NCBI RefSeq assembly: GCF_037094685.1
Contig: NZ_CP146614.1
Span: 6,696,001-6,760,000 of the forward strand
DNA from: Massilia sp. METH4
GTDB lineage: Bacteria > Pseudomonadota > Gammaproteobacteria > Burkholderiales > Burkholderiaceae_D
Direction: 5' to 3'
Length of the DNA stretch: 64,000 bases
The notes under the pieces were generated by a model. It was not told the DNA's origin and searched no databases. It saw nothing but the letters and a program-made list of their open reading frames with translations. This document shows positions 53,787 through 64,000 of this stretch, in pieces. Every line of letters begins with the position of its first letter. Position 1 is the stretch's first letter. Made by a program: the position numbers and the translations under genes.

Positions 53787-54491
53787 ATGGTGACCGCCAC
53801 CTTCCGGTTCGACGCGGCGCTGGATCCTTTCCTGCCGCGCGAGCGCCGCGGCCACGCGATCGTCACGCCGTGCGCGCGCGCCGCCACCGTCAAGCACATG
53901 ATCGAAGCGCTGGGTGTGCCGCACACGGAAGTGGGCAAGGTACTCGTCAACGGCGAGCCCGCCCCGCTCGACCTGCTGCTGGAAGATGGCGACGACGTCG
54001 AGGTGCCGCCGGTAGCGCCAGCCGTGCTGCCGCCAGAGGAGGCGCGCTTCGTGGCCGACGCCCACCTGGGCGGCCTGGCCCGGCTGCTGCGCATGGCCGG
54101 CTTCGACACGCTGTACGACAACGATATCGACGACGACGAAGTGGAATCCTTCGCCGAGATCGGCGGGCGCATCGCCCTGACGCGCGACCGCGAGCTGCTC
54201 AAGCGCCGCGGCGTGCTGCGCGGCTGCTACGTGCGCGCGTTGAAACCCGAGCAGCAGCTGCGCGAGGTGTTCATTCGCTTCGGCCTGCGCCCGGCAATGC
54301 GGCCGTTTTCGCTGTGCCTGGCCTGCAATGTGCCGCTGCGGCCGCGCGCCAAGGCCGAGGTGCTGGACCGCTTGCCGCCCTCGGTGCGGGAGGCGCACGA
54401 CACTTTCCTCGGCTGCGCGCGCTGCGGCGGCGTGTTCTGGCAGGGCTCGCATTGGCGCCGCATGCGCGCCCTGCTGGATCATGTCGGCTGA
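53787..54491 (+). CDS. Mut7-C RNase-domain protein with ubiquitin-like N-terminus
   Basis: 234 residues. N-terminal beta-grasp/ubiquitin-like part (about 1-80), then a Mut7-C PIN-like domain (about 86-165; FVADAHLGGLARLLRMAGFD, LTRDRELLKRRGVLRGCYVR) with acidic residues D90 and D112-D117, and a C-terminal zinc ribbon (CLACN..CARCGGVFWQGSHW). Predicted RNase; target unknown. Starts 7 bp after merR stops, so probably cotranscribed with it. Confidence 0.88.
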   Translation: MVTATFRFDAALDPFLPRERRGHAIVTPCARAATVKHMIEALGVPHTEVGKVLVNGEPAPLDLLLEDGDDVEVPPVAPAVLPPEEARFVADAHLGGLARLLRMAGFDTLYDNDIDDDEVESFAEIGGRIALTRDRELLKRRGVLRGCYVRALKPEQQLREVFIRFGLRPAMRPFSLCLACNVPLRPRAKAEVLDRLPPSVREAHDTFLGCARCGGVFWQGSHWRRMRALLDHVG

Positions 54492-54528
54492 CCCGTGCCG
54501 CTGGCGGACGCGCCGCCGCCATGCGGGC

Positions 54529-54534
54529 TATAAT
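54529..54534 (+). promoter_or_regulatory. Putative -10 box of the dapC-dapD transcript
   Basis: A perfect TATAAT in the gap before dapC; the base composition around it is GC-rich, which makes the hexamer stand out. No good -35 box at 16-18 nt upstream. Transcription would begin near 54541. Confidence 0.5.
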
Positions 54535-54570
54535 GGCCGGCTGGACTTTCCTGCATGACTAATTGGCCAG

Positions 54571-54618
54571 ACCAGCGACAACGCCAGCGATAACACCAGC
54601 GATAACACCAGCGACAAG
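54571..54618. repeat. Four 12-bp tandem repeats before dapC
   Basis: Four near-identical units of ACCAGCGACAAC / GCCAGCGATAAC type occupy 54571-54618. A further 12-bp pair (GCCGTGAATCCC, GCCGTGAATCCA) lies at 54645-54668 across the proposed dapC start. Depending on the true start they are 5' leader or an N-terminal TPAI-type extension. Confidence 0.75.
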
Positions 54619-54658
54619 ACCGACGCGACCATTTTTCCAGCCTGCCGTGAATCCCGCC

Positions 54659-55885
54659 GTGAATCCATTACTCGACAAACTGCACCCCTACCCGTTTGAA
54701 AAACTGCGCCGGCTGTTCGACGGCGTGACCCCGGACGCGAACTTCCGCCCCATCAGCCTGGGCATCGGCGAGCCGAAGCACCCGACGCCCGAGTTCATCC
54801 GCGAGGCGCTGGCCGACAACCTGTCCGGCCTGGCCGTATACCCGGCCACCGCCGGCAGCGAGGCATTGCGCGGCACGATCGCCGCCTGGCTGGAGCGCCG
54901 CTACGGCCTGCCGCCGCTGGACCCGGCCACGCAGGTGCTGCCGGTGAACGGCTCGCGCGAGGCGCTGTTCGCGTTCGCCCAGGCCGTGATCGATCCGGCC
55001 GCGGATGCCCTGGTGGTCTGCCCGAACCCGTTCTACCAGATCTATGAAGGCGCCGCCTTCCTGGCGGGCGCCGAGCCGTATTTCGTGAACTCCGACCCGG
55101 CCCGCAATTTCGGCTGCGACTACGACAGCGTGCCGGCCGAGGTGTGGAAACGCGTGCAGCTGCTGTACCTGTGCTCGCCGGGCAACCCGACCGGTGCCGT
55201 GTTGTCGCTGACGGACTGGGAAAACCTGTTCGCCCTGTCGGAGCGCCACGACTTCATCATTGCCGCCGACGAGTGCTACTCCGAGATCTACCACGGCGAC
55301 GAGCCGCCGCTGGGCGCCCTGCAGGCCGCGCATATCCTTGGCCTGGCCACCGTCGAGAAGCCGTATGCGCGGCTGGTAGTGTTCTCCAGCCTGTCGAAGC
55401 GCTCGAACGTGCCCGGCCTGCGCTCGGGCTTCGTGGCCGGCGACGCCGACGTGCTGAAGAAATTCCTGCTGTACCGAACCTACCACGGCGGTGCCATGAG
55501 CCCGCCCGTGCAAGCCGCATCGATCGCGGCGTGGAACGACGAGTCCCATGTCGCGGAAAACCGCGCGCAATACCGCGCGAAGTTCGATGCCATCACGCCG
55601 CTGCTCCAGCAAGTGCTCGACGTGGCACTGCCGGACGCCGGCTTCTACCTGTGGGCCGACGTCAGCCGCACCGGCCTGTCGGACACCGAGTTCGCGCGTC
55701 GCCTGTACGCCGAATATAATGTCACGGTCCTGCCGGGCAGCTACCTCGCGCGCGAAGCCCACGGCAGCAATCCCGGCCGCAACCGCATCCGGATGGCGCT
55801 CGTGGCCGAAACGGCCGAAGGGCTGGAAGCCGCGCAGCGCATCGTCCGATTCTGCAAAAACCTCACCGAGAACAACGCATCATGA
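54659..55885 (+). CDS. dapC: Succinyldiaminopimelate transaminase
   Basis: 408 residues from the GTG at 54659, giving the family start ([19 protein letters not shown]); an in-frame GTG at 54647 and a TTG at 54563 are alternatives and none has a clear ribosome site. Fold-type I PLP enzyme: [39 protein letters not shown], and PLP lysine in [16 protein letters not shown]. Makes N-succinyl-L,L-diaminopimelate in the lysine/peptidoglycan route. Overlaps dapD by 4 bp. Confidence 0.92.
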   Translation: MNPLLDKLHPYPFEKLRRLFDGVTPDANFRPISLGIGEPKHPTPEFIREALADNLSGLAVYPATAGSEALRGTIAAWLERRYGLPPLDPATQVLPVNGSREALFAFAQAVIDPAADALVVCPNPFYQIYEGAAFLAGAEPYFVNSDPARNFGCDYDSVPAEVWKRVQLLYLCSPGNPTGAVLSLTDWENLFALSERHDFIIAADECYSEIYHGDEPPLGALQAAHILGLATVEKPYARLVVFSSLSKRSNVPGLRSGFVAGDADVLKKFLLYRTYHGGAMSPPVQAASIAAWNDESHVAENRAQYRAKFDAITPLLQQVLDVALPDAGFYLWADVSRTGLSDTEFARRLYAEYNVTVLPGSYLAREAHGSNPGRNRIRMALVAETAEGLEAAQRIVRFCKNLTENNAS

Positions 55886-56709
55886 CTCAACAACTCCAGC
55901 AAATCATCGAACAGGCGTGGGACAACCGCGCCGAGATCAACCCGTCGAACGCCACTGCCGAAGTGCGCGACGCCGTGAACCACGTGCTGGCCGGCCTGGA
56001 TGACGGCAGCCTGCGCGTGGCGCAGAAGGACACCGGCACCTGGGTGGTGAACCAGTGGATCAAGAAGGCCGTGCTGCTGTCGTTCCGCCTCGAGAACAAC
56101 GTGGTGCTGCCGTCCGACGGCACGATGCAGTTCTACGACAAGGTGCCGACCAAGTTCGCCAGCTACACCGCCGACGACTTCGCCAAGGGCGGCTTCCGCG
56201 TGGTGCCACCGGCCGTGGCCCGCCGCGGTTCCTTCATCGGCAAGAACGTGGTGCTGATGCCTTCCTACGTGAACATCGGCGCGTACGTCGACGAAGGCGC
56301 GATGGTCGACACCTGGGCCACCGTGGGTTCGTGCGCGCAGATCGGCAAGAACGTGCACCTGTCCGGCGGCGTGGGCATCGGCGGCGTGCTGGAGCCGATG
56401 CAGGCCAACCCGACCATCATCGAGGACAACTGCTTCATCGGCGCCCGTTCCGAGATCGTGGAAGGCGTGATCGTGGAAGAGAACTCGGTGATTTCGATGG
56501 GCGTGTACATCGGCCAGTCGACCAAGATCTACGACCGCGCCACCGGTGAAGTAAGCTACGGCCGCATTCCATCCGGCTCCGTCGTCGTGTCGGGCTCGCT
56601 GCCGTCGGCCGATGGCAAGTACAGCCTGTACTGCGCGGTGATCGTCAAGCGCGTGGATGCGCAGACGCGCGCGAAGACCGGCATCAACGAGCTGCTGCGC
56701 GGGGTATAA
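55882..56709 (+). CDS. dapD: Tetrahydrodipicolinate N-succinyltransferase
   Basis: 275 residues, full length. Left-handed beta-helix acyltransferase: hexapeptide repeats through [38 protein letters not shown] and [20 protein letters not shown]. Uses succinyl-CoA to protect tetrahydrodipicolinate in lysine/diaminopimelate synthesis, in front of dapC in the pathway and dapE (60077) two steps later. Translationally coupled to dapC. Its TAA overlaps a palindromic element. Confidence 0.97.
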   Translation: MTQQLQQIIEQAWDNRAEINPSNATAEVRDAVNHVLAGLDDGSLRVAQKDTGTWVVNQWIKKAVLLSFRLENNVVLPSDGTMQFYDKVPTKFASYTADDFAKGGFRVVPPAVARRGSFIGKNVVLMPSYVNIGAYVDEGAMVDTWATVGSCAQIGKNVHLSGGVGIGGVLEPMQANPTIIEDNCFIGARSEIVEGVIVEENSVISMGVYIGQSTKIYDRATGEVSYGRIPSGSVVVSGSLPSADGKYSLYCAVIVKRVDAQTRAKTGINELLRGV

Positions 56710-56820
56710 GCCCGTTAAACCTACTGCGCGTTGCATTTCGGGCCTGCGGTGCTCGTCGTACGAAAGTACGACTGCGCGCCTCGGCCCGAACTGCTGCCGC
56801 TCGCTACGGTTTTCCGGGCT
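56709..56820. repeat. 112-bp palindromic element between dapD and pilU
   Basis: Outer arms AGCCCGTTAAACC (from 56709) and GGTTTTCCGGGCT (to 56820) are inverted with two mismatches; an inner pair TTCGGGCC..GGCCCGAA and a centre GTCGTAC-GAAA-GTACGAC complete an imperfect palindrome. It starts on the last base of the dapD stop codon and ends 18 bp before the pilU ATG. It has the same design as the 36404-36610 units but a different sequence. Confidence 0.8.
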
Positions 56821-56838
56821 CATACCGAGACGTTACCA

Positions 56839-57993
56839 ATGAGCGGAAGAAGCCCTATGATGGACCGCCTGTTCCAGCTGATGAAGGAGAAGAACGCGTC
56901 CGACATGTTCTTCGCCGTGAATTCGCCGGTGCACCTGAAGATCAACGGCACCCTCATTCCGGTCAACCAGCAGAAGCTGGAACCGGAAAACATCGATGCG
57001 CTGCTGGCGGAGATCTGCACGCCGGCGCAACTGAAGGAACTGGCGCAGTCCAACGAATTGAACATGGGCGTGTCCGTGCCCAGCCTCGGGCGCTTCCGCC
57101 TTTCCGCCTTCCGGCAACGGGGCACGGTATCCGCCGTGTTCCGCTACGTGCCCGCCAACATTCCCGCCCTCGCCGAACTGAACCTGCCACCGGTGCTGGC
57201 GGAACTCATCATGGAAAAGCGCGGGCTGCTGCTCGTGGTGGGCTCGACGGGGTCCGGCAAGTCGACCACGATCGCGTCGATGCTGGACCACCGCAACGAG
57301 CTGCGGCCGGGCCATATCCTCACGCTGGAAGACCCGATCGAATACCTGTTCAAGAACAAGAAGGCGATCGTCAACCAGCGCGAGATCGGCAGCGACGCCA
57401 GGGACCTGGACACGGCGCTGCGCAACGCGATGCGCCAGGCGCCGGACTGCATCCTGATCGGCGAGATCCGTGACCGCGAAACGATGGCCGCGGCACTGGC
57501 CTATGCACAGTCCGGCCACCTGGTGGTGGCCACGCTGCACGCGAACAACAGCTACAACGCGCTGAACCGCATCATCGGCTTCTATCCGATCGAAAACCGC
57601 CCCGCCCTGCTGCAGGACTTGTCGTCGACGCTGCGCGCCATCGTGTCGCAGCGGCTGGTGCGCTCGGCCGCCGGGGGCGTGCGCACGCCGGCCGTCGAGG
57701 TGATGGTCAACACCCGCTATGTGTCGGAACTGGTCGAGAAGGGCGACATCGCCCAGCTCAAGGAAGCGCTGGACCAGAGCCTGTCACCGGGCTCGCAGTC
57801 GTTCGAGCAGGCGCTGTTCAAACTGGTGAAGGATGGCCTCGTCACGCAGGACGAGGCACTGGCCAATGCCGACTCGGCCACCAACCTGCTGTGGCTGCTG
57901 AACAATGGGCCGGACAGCCGCCAGGCGGCCGAGGCGGAGCGCAAGCCGGCTCCGCCGGAAACGTCGTTTACCGAATTTACGCTGAACGGCTAG
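56839..57993 (+). CDS. pilU: Twitching motility ATPase PilU
   Basis: 384 residues from the ATG at 56839. PilT/PilU-type retraction ATPase of type IV pili: Walker A GSTGSGKS (135-142), then MLDHRNELRPGHILTLEDP, the Asp box, QREIGSDARDLDTALRNAMR and LIGEIRDRETM, the His box TLHANNSYNALNRIIGFYP. The C-terminal extension past the core fits PilU rather than PilT. Acts at the inner membrane. It is flanked by dapD and the PEP-CTERM gene, which overlaps its end by 17 bp. Confidence 0.93.
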   Translation: MSGRSPMMDRLFQLMKEKNASDMFFAVNSPVHLKINGTLIPVNQQKLEPENIDALLAEICTPAQLKELAQSNELNMGVSVPSLGRFRLSAFRQRGTVSAVFRYVPANIPALAELNLPPVLAELIMEKRGLLLVVGSTGSGKSTTIASMLDHRNELRPGHILTLEDPIEYLFKNKKAIVNQREIGSDARDLDTALRNAMRQAPDCILIGEIRDRETMAAALAYAQSGHLVVATLHANNSYNALNRIIGFYPIENRPALLQDLSSTLRAIVSQRLVRSAAGGVRTPAVEVMVNTRYVSELVEKGDIAQLKEALDQSLSPGSQSFEQALFKLVKDGLVTQDEALANADSATNLLWLLNNGPDSRQAAEAERKPAPPETSFTEFTLNG

Positions 57994-59038
57994 CCGTCGC
58001 GGCCTTGCGGCGGCGTGCCAGCGCAATCAGGCCAAGCCCGGCCCCAAGCATGCCGTACGTGGCAGGTTCCGGCACTAAATTGAGAAACACCGTACCGCAA
58101 CCGGCCACCGCACTGCACCCCCATCCAACGATCTGGCCCGCATCGTTGACACCGGACGCTTCCGGCACCCACCACTCGCCATCGTGATCGACGAGCTCGT
58201 CGACTGGCCACGAACCCGCTGGGGTGCCGAGCACCCCAGCCACCGCGCGCTCGTGGTCACCAACGATGTAGCCATTCGCCATGTCGTAGGGCCGGCCCAT
58301 GCCGCTGGGCGGCTGCCAACTGCTGTTGTGTAGCGTCAGCAATTGCAGACCTTTCTCTTCCCAATCGTAGGCGCCATAGACTTCGTCGTTCGGGCCCATG
58401 CCGTACCACGTGGTGGAACCGCGACTTCCGAAGTCCCTCATCGAACCATCCTGGTAGAGGAAGTAACGCCATTCTCCCGATGCCGTCTGCGCCTCGCCAA
58501 GCACGGTACCGGATTCGCTGACATCGATCACGCGGCTCTGCGCGCCGCCCAGCGTACCGATATCGCGCATGCCATCGGCGGCGCTATAGAGGAAGCCCCG
58601 GGTACCGCCGCCCGCGATGTCGGAGTTTCCCCCGACCAGGCCGGCGTTGTTGACCGCGACGGCCTCGCTGTTGCTGCCGCCCAGCGTGCCAAGGTCTTGC
58701 ATGACGCCATTGGAGTACACAAAGGCGTGCGTGGTCGCGTCTCCTGCCAGCGTGGAACGCCCCACCGCCATGCCAATATCGTTGAGTTCGTTGCCGAAGA
58801 CCTGCGTGCCGCCCAGCGTGCCAAGATTCACGCGGCTGCGGGGAGTCAGGAATACCGCACTGAGTACCCAACTGCCACCCACCTCATGAGACTCGTTGGT
58901 CAAGACCAGTCCGCTATTGTTGATGTCGGCGCCCTGGTTCCCGGCCGCCGTCAGAAGCTCGATTGTGTAACGCGGCGCCTGCGCCATGGCGGCCACCGGC
59001 ACCGCCGCGAGTAGCAATGTAAACAATGTGTTTCTCAT
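57977..59038 (-). CDS. HAF-repeat PEP-CTERM exported protein
   Basis: 353 residues from the ATG at 59038 (AAAGGGGA upstream); upstream in-frame sequence is not part of it. Signal peptide about 1-20 (LFTLLLAAVPVAAMAQA). Several HAF repeats with DLGTLGG-like cores (NLGTLGGTQVFGNELNDIGM, QDLGTLGGSNSEAVAVNNAG, RDIGTLGGAQSRVIDVSESG). The C-terminus is a PEP-CTERM tag (VPEPATYGMLGAGLGLIALA then RRRK). Exported and exosortase-processed; function unknown. Converges on pilU, with a 17-bp overlap. Confidence 0.9.
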   Translation of the reverse strand: MRNTLFTLLLAAVPVAAMAQAPRYTIELLTAAGNQGADINNSGLVLTNESHEVGGSWVLSAVFLTPRSRVNLGTLGGTQVFGNELNDIGMAVGRSTLAGDATTHAFVYSNGVMQDLGTLGGSNSEAVAVNNAGLVGGNSDIAGGGTRGFLYSAADGMRDIGTLGGAQSRVIDVSESGTVLGEAQTASGEWRYFLYQDGSMRDFGSRGSTTWYGMGPNDEVYGAYDWEEKGLQLLTLHNSSWQPPSGMGRPYDMANGYIVGDHERAVAGVLGTPAGSWPVDELVDHDGEWWVPEASGVNDAGQIVGWGCSAVAGCGTVFLNLVPEPATYGMLGAGLGLIALARRRKAATASRSA

Positions 59039-59320
59039 GGTGAGTCCCCTTTGCGATGAAAAGTACGTCCAGCGCGCTTGCGACGCCGCGTAAGCACGAC
59101 CCATACCCAGGAGAGACATTGTTGCGATAACTTTGCGCGGCAGTGTTGGATATGCCGCGGAGCGCCGGAGGATCGCGAGGATTGCGCGACTGCCCGGCCG
59201 CGGCATGACGCGCCGACACTGCCATTGCGTTATTCGAATGGCTATCGTATCGCACTTCCGGTGCCTTCTTTGCTTTGCGCCTTTCAACGAAAAAGGATGT
59301 GGCGAGGCCGCCACGCGCCC

Positions 59321-59488
59321 AGGGACCTGGCAACCGCGCTGCGCAACGCGATGCGCCAGACGCCGGACTGCAGCCTGATCAGGGAGATCCGCGACCGCGC
59401 AATGATTCGCAGCCGGCAGGCGGGCGAGGCGGAGCGCAAGCCGGCCCCGTCCGAGGCATCGCTTACGGAATTTACGCTGAACGCGTGA
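59321..59488 (+). pseudogene. Decayed pilU fragment with internal deletion
   Basis: 59321-59406 matches pilU codons 188-216 (RDLATALRNAMRQTPDC against RDLDTALRNAMRQAPDC), and 59411-59488 matches pilU codons 360-384 (GEAERKPAPSEASLTEFTLN against AEAERKPAPPETSFTEFTLN). About 430 bp of the parent are missing between them. No start codon or complete ATPase remains. On the minus strand 59472-59504 reads RRKAAVTRSA and a stop, a remnant of the PEP-CTERM gene end, in the same overlap as at the intact pilU. Confidence 0.88.
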
Positions 59489-59537
59489 CGGCGGCCTTGC
59501 GGCGGTAAGAGGTTCCTGCAAGCATGTCCGATCCAAG

Positions 59538-59571
59538 TTTCAGGACGCCAATCACGGCTGGCGCCCTGAAA
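59538..59571. terminator. Hairpin after the pilU fragment
   Basis: TTTCAGGACGCCA (59538-59550) pairs with TGGCGCCCTGAAA (59559-59571) with one mismatch; loop of 8 nt. The rest of the 59039-59721 gap outside this and the pilU fragment holds nothing else I recognise except a TATAAT at 59690-59695, a possible -10 box for the ArsC-like gene. Confidence 0.5.
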
Positions 59572-59721
59572 CCGGAGCAACGATCCGACAACCACCAACT
59601 GGCAGCGACCCTCACGTGCTAGATACCCTGTTGGCGCGGCACGCGGCTTCCCGACCGCTGCCGCGACGGTTGCGCTACGTGCCAGCGGCTATAATGACGC
59701 CCTTTAGCCTGCACTTTTGCA

Positions 59722-61210
<1,489 letters not shown>

Positions 61211-61223
61211 CCGAAGGAATATC

Positions 61224-62108
61224 ATGAGCACGATTTTTGCCACGCCGCGCGACTTGCTGCGCTACGCGACCACCCGCTTCAACACGGAAAAACTGTTCTT
61301 CGGCCACGGCAGCGCCGAGGCCTTTGACGAGGCGGCCTACCTGATCCTGCACACGCTGAAACTGCCGCTCGACAAGCTGGACCCGTTCCTCGATGCGCGC
61401 CTGCTGCCGGAAGAAATCCAGCGCGTGCTGGACGTGATCGAGCGCCGCGCCACCGAGCGGATCCCGGCCGCCTACATCACCAACGAGGCATGGCTGGGCG
61501 ATTACCGCTTCTACGTGGACGAGCGCACCATCGTGCCCCGTTCCTACATCGCCGAGCTGATTCCCGACTATTTCGCGCCGTGGGTGAACAACCCGGAAGG
61601 CATCGAGAACGTGCTGGAACTGTGCACGGGCTCCGGCTGCCTGGCGATCATGCTGGCCGACGCATTCCCCGAGGCGCGCGTCGACGCCGTCGACATCTCG
61701 CCCGACGCGCTGGCGGTGGCACGCCGCAATGTCGAGACCTACAAGCTGGAAGACCGCGTGACCCTGATCCAGTCGGACCTGTACCAGAACGTGCCGGCGA
61801 AAAAATACGACCTGATCATCACCAATCCACCGTACGTGAACTCCGGTTCGATGACGCGCCTGCCGCAGGAATACCGCCACGAGCCGCAGATCGCCCTCGA
61901 TGGCGGCGTGGACGGCATGGACCTGGTGCGCCGCATCGTGGCGGGCGCCGCCGAGCGCCTGACCGACGACGGCCTGCTGATCGTCGAGATCGGCAACGAG
62001 AAGGCGTTCGCCGAAGCGGCCTTCGGCGACATGGGCCTGACGTGGCTGACCACGAGCCAAGGTGATGACATGGTATTCCTGCTGACCGCAGACCAACTGA
62101 AACTGTAA
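61224..62108 (+). CDS. prmB: Ribosomal protein L3 glutamine methyltransferase
   Basis: 294 residues. SAM-dependent N5-glutamine methyltransferase: N-terminal helical domain (about 1-90), then VLELCTGSGCLAIMLA (motif I), VDAVDISPDALAVARRN, and the catalytic NPPYVN motif. NPPY plus the N-terminal region fits PrmB (acts on ribosomal protein L3) better than PrmC. GAAGGAATATC precedes the ATG, 13 bp after dapE. Confidence 0.93.
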   Translation: MSTIFATPRDLLRYATTRFNTEKLFFGHGSAEAFDEAAYLILHTLKLPLDKLDPFLDARLLPEEIQRVLDVIERRATERIPAAYITNEAWLGDYRFYVDERTIVPRSYIAELIPDYFAPWVNNPEGIENVLELCTGSGCLAIMLADAFPEARVDAVDISPDALAVARRNVETYKLEDRVTLIQSDLYQNVPAKKYDLIITNPPYVNSGSMTRLPQEYRHEPQIALDGGVDGMDLVRRIVAGAAERLTDDGLLIVEIGNEKAFAEAAFGDMGLTWLTTSQGDDMVFLLTADQLKL

Positions 62109-62111
62109 AGA

Positions 62112-64000
62112 ATGATCCGACTCGAACAAGTCAGCCTGATGCGCGGCGTGAAGCCGCTGCTGGAAAATGCCGACCTGACGCTGAATCCCGGCGACAAGAT
62201 CGGCCTGATCGGCGCGAACGGCGCCGGCAAGTCCAGTCTCTTCGCGATGCTGCGCAACGAGCTGCACCCGGACCAGGGCAATATCGATTTCCCCGCCAAG
62301 TGGCGCATGGCCTACGTGGCGCAGGAAACCCCGCCGCTGCAGCGCAACGCCCTCGATTACGCGATCGACGGCGATGTGAACCTGCGCAAGCTGCAGGCGG
62401 AACTCGAACGGCTGGAAGCGTTACCCGATTCGGCCGACCATGGCATCGCCCTCGGCGAGGTGCACAGCGCGCTGGCCGACGCGGATGCGTACACGGTGCA
62501 GTCGCGCGGTGAGCAGCTGCTGCTGGGCCTCGGCTTCACGCTGGACCAGATGCAGCAACCCGTGGCGAGCTTTTCGGGCGGCTGGCGCATGCGCCTGAAC
62601 CTGGCGCAGGCGCTGATGTGTCCTTCCGACCTGCTGCTGCTGGACGAACCGACCAATCACCTGGACCTGGACGCGATCATCTGGCTGGAAGACTGGCTGA
62701 AGCGGTACACGGGCACGCTGATCATCATCTCGCACGACCGCGATTTCCTCGACGAGATCGTGAACGTGATCGTGCACATCGACGACCGCAAGCTCAAGCG
62801 CTACACCGGCAATTACTCGAGCTTCGAGCGCCAGCGCGCCGCCCAGATGGTACTGATGGCCGGTGCCGCGGAAAAGCAGGCGCGCAAGAAGGCGCACCTG
62901 GAATCGTTCATCGAGCGTTTCAAGGCCAAGGCGTCGAAGGCCAGGCAGGCGCAGAGCCGCATGAAGGCGCTGGCCAAGATGGAAGAGCTGGCGCCGCTGC
63001 GCGCCGCCGCCGAATTCTCGTTCGAGTTCCGCGAGCCGCTGTCGGCGCCCAATCCCCTGCTGGTGATGGAAGACGTGGATGCCGGCTACCGCAGCGAGGA
63101 CCCGAAGACCTACGAGGTGACCGAGAAGACGATCGTCCACGGCATCAACTTCAGCCTGCAGACCGGCCAGCGTATCGGTTTGCTCGGCGTGAACGGCGCG
63201 GGCAAGTCCACGCTGATCAAGACCGTGGCGGGGGAGCTGGCGCCGCTGGCCGGCACCGCGACGACGGGCAAGGGCCTGATCATCGGCTACTTCGCCCAGC
63301 ACCAGGTGGAAATGCTGCGGCACGACGAATCGCCACTGTGGCACCTGCAAAAGATCGCCCCCACCGTGCGCGAACAGGAACTGCGCAACTTCCTGGGTGG
63401 CTTCAATTTCCCGGGCACGATGGTGACGAGTCCGATCGCCCCGTTCTCGGGTGGCGAGAAGGCGCGCCTGGCGCTGGCGCTGATCGTGTGGCAGCGGCCG
63501 AATCTGCTGCTGCTGGACGAGCCGACGAACCACCTGGACCTGGAAACGCGCGAGGCGCTGACCGAGGCCCTGGCCCAGTTCGAAGGCACGCTGGTGGTGG
63601 TGTCGCACGACCGGCACCTGCTGCGGGCAACGACCGACCAGTTCATCATCGTGGCCGACGGCAGGCTGCAGCCGTTCGACGGCGACCTGGACGACTACAA
63701 GGACTGGCTGTTCAAGACCAAGCTGGGGAAAGGCACCGATGTGCTGCCGGCCGCCGGCAAGGAGCACAAGACAGCGTATCCATCCACCTCGCCCGTGGCG
63801 CCGCCGCCGGCCGCCCCTGGCATCGACAAGCGCGAACAGAAGCGGCTGGAGGCGGAGCAGCGCCAGAAGCTGTCGGCGCAGCGCAAGCCGATCGAGAACA
63901 AGATCAAGCGGCTGGAAGAACAGATCGCCAAGCGCAATGCGCAAAAGGCCGAAGTCGATGCGCAGCTGCTCGACCCGGCGATCTACGAAGCGGCCAACAA
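62112..64000 (+). CDS. ABC-F family ATPase (YheS-like), truncated by the window edge
   Basis: 629 codons visible, open at the right edge; the last bases form an incomplete codon. Two ABC domains: Walker A GANGAGKSS and GVNGAGKST, signatures SGGWRMRLNLAQALM and SGGEKARLALALIVW, LLLDEPTNHLDLD twice. No membrane domain. A basic linker (about 245-300, KQARKKAHLESFIERFKAKA) separates them; a lysine/glutamine-rich coiled tail begins at about 570. ABC-F proteins act on the ribosome. Starts 3 bp after prmB. Confidence 0.93.
   Translation, partial: MIRLEQVSLMRGVKPLLENADLTLNPGDKIGLIGANGAGKSSLFAMLRNELHPDQGNIDFPAKWRMAYVAQETPPLQRNALDYAIDGDVNLRKLQAELERLEALPDSADHGIALGEVHSALADADAYTVQSRGEQLLLGLGFTLDQMQQPVASFSGGWRMRLNLAQALMCPSDLLLLDEPTNHLDLDAIIWLEDWLKRYTGTLIIISHDRDFLDEIVNVIVHIDDRKLKRYTGNYSSFERQRAAQMVLMAGAAEKQARKKAHLESFIERFKAKASKARQAQSRMKALAKMEELAPLRAAAEFSFEFREPLSAPNPLLVMEDVDAGYRSEDPKTYEVTEKTIVHGINFSLQTGQRIGLLGVNGAGKSTLIKTVAGELAPLAGTATTGKGLIIGYFAQHQVEMLRHDESPLWHLQKIAPTVREQELRNFLGGFNFPGTMVTSPIAPFSGGEKARLALALIVWQRPNLLLLDEPTNHLDLETREALTEALAQFEGTLVVVSHDRHLLRATTDQFIIVADGRLQPFDGDLDDYKDWLFKTKLGKGTDVLPAAGKEHKTAYPSTSPVAPPPAAPGIDKREQKRLEAEQRQKLSAQRKPIENKIKRLEEQIAKRNAQKAEVDAQLLDPAIYEAAN

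Noticed and set aside
56731..56838. N-terminal extension of PilU into the palindromic element
   Set aside because: The in-frame extension encodes the repeat itself. The family start is near the ATG at 56839.

Overview
The window is GC-rich DNA from a motile betaproteobacterium, most likely the Massilia/Telluria/Duganella group of Oxalobacteraceae (Burkholderiales). The evidence is an flhDC-motAB-che operon in the usual burkholderial order, two PEP-CTERM sorted proteins, a bacteriophytochrome, a dapC-dapD pair and an FMN-riboswitch ribB. No tRNA, rRNA, CRISPR array, prophage or insertion sequence was seen. Accessory DNA is limited to small palindromic repeats, a gene fragment and a few transport/catabolic cassettes.

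Layout. 1-158 is the tail of panC. 342-14770 is one long minus-strand motility block, in transcription order flhD, flhC, a membrane methyltransferase, motA, motB, a CheZ-like protein, cheY, cheA, cheW, an MCP, cheR, cheD, cheB, cheY, cheZ and an HDOD protein. It encodes the flagellar master regulator, the stator and a complete chemosensory pathway with two response regulators and apparently two CheZ-type phosphatases. 15364-17458 is kynU-kynA (tryptophan to anthranilate), followed by a secreted RNase T2. 18309-22742 is a light-sensing cluster: bacteriophytochrome, its response regulator and a tail-to-tail REC-kinase-REC protein. 22998-28103 holds a CHRD PEP-CTERM protein, an SDR, a GlxA-type regulator, a conserved unknown and htpG with a heat-shock-type promoter.

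28211-33508 is amino-acid handling: a MocR regulator divergent from a threonine/serine dehydratase and an EamA exporter, then RidA and an aminotransferase. 33574-39429 has an FGGY kinase, an SRPBCC protein, a small membrane protein and an M16 protease whose stop codon abuts a tandem palindromic repeat. 39549-45290 has the FMN riboswitch with ribB, an MFS pump with a divergent LysR regulator, and an Mla-like permease/MCE/lipoprotein set lacking an ATPase. 45446-50768 is a minus-strand uptake and catabolism cluster (substrate-binding protein, Rieske oxygenase, ABC ATPase, permease, amidohydrolase), probably for an N-heterocyclic or aromatic compound.

51156-54491 has a DEAD-box helicase, a VOC protein, a MerR-controlled membrane protein and a Mut7-C protein. 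54659-64000 is the lysine/diaminopimelate region: dapC, dapD, then pilU, a HAF-repeat PEP-CTERM gene and a decayed pilU fragment, then an ArsC-like protein, dapE, prmB and an ABC-F ATPase cut by the window edge.

The most unusual signals are several unrelated palindromic or repeat elements that begin at or supply the stop codon of the preceding gene, three GYGFF motifs in the CheA linker, a shared C-terminal IELF peptide on two chemotaxis proteins, and the pilU fossil.
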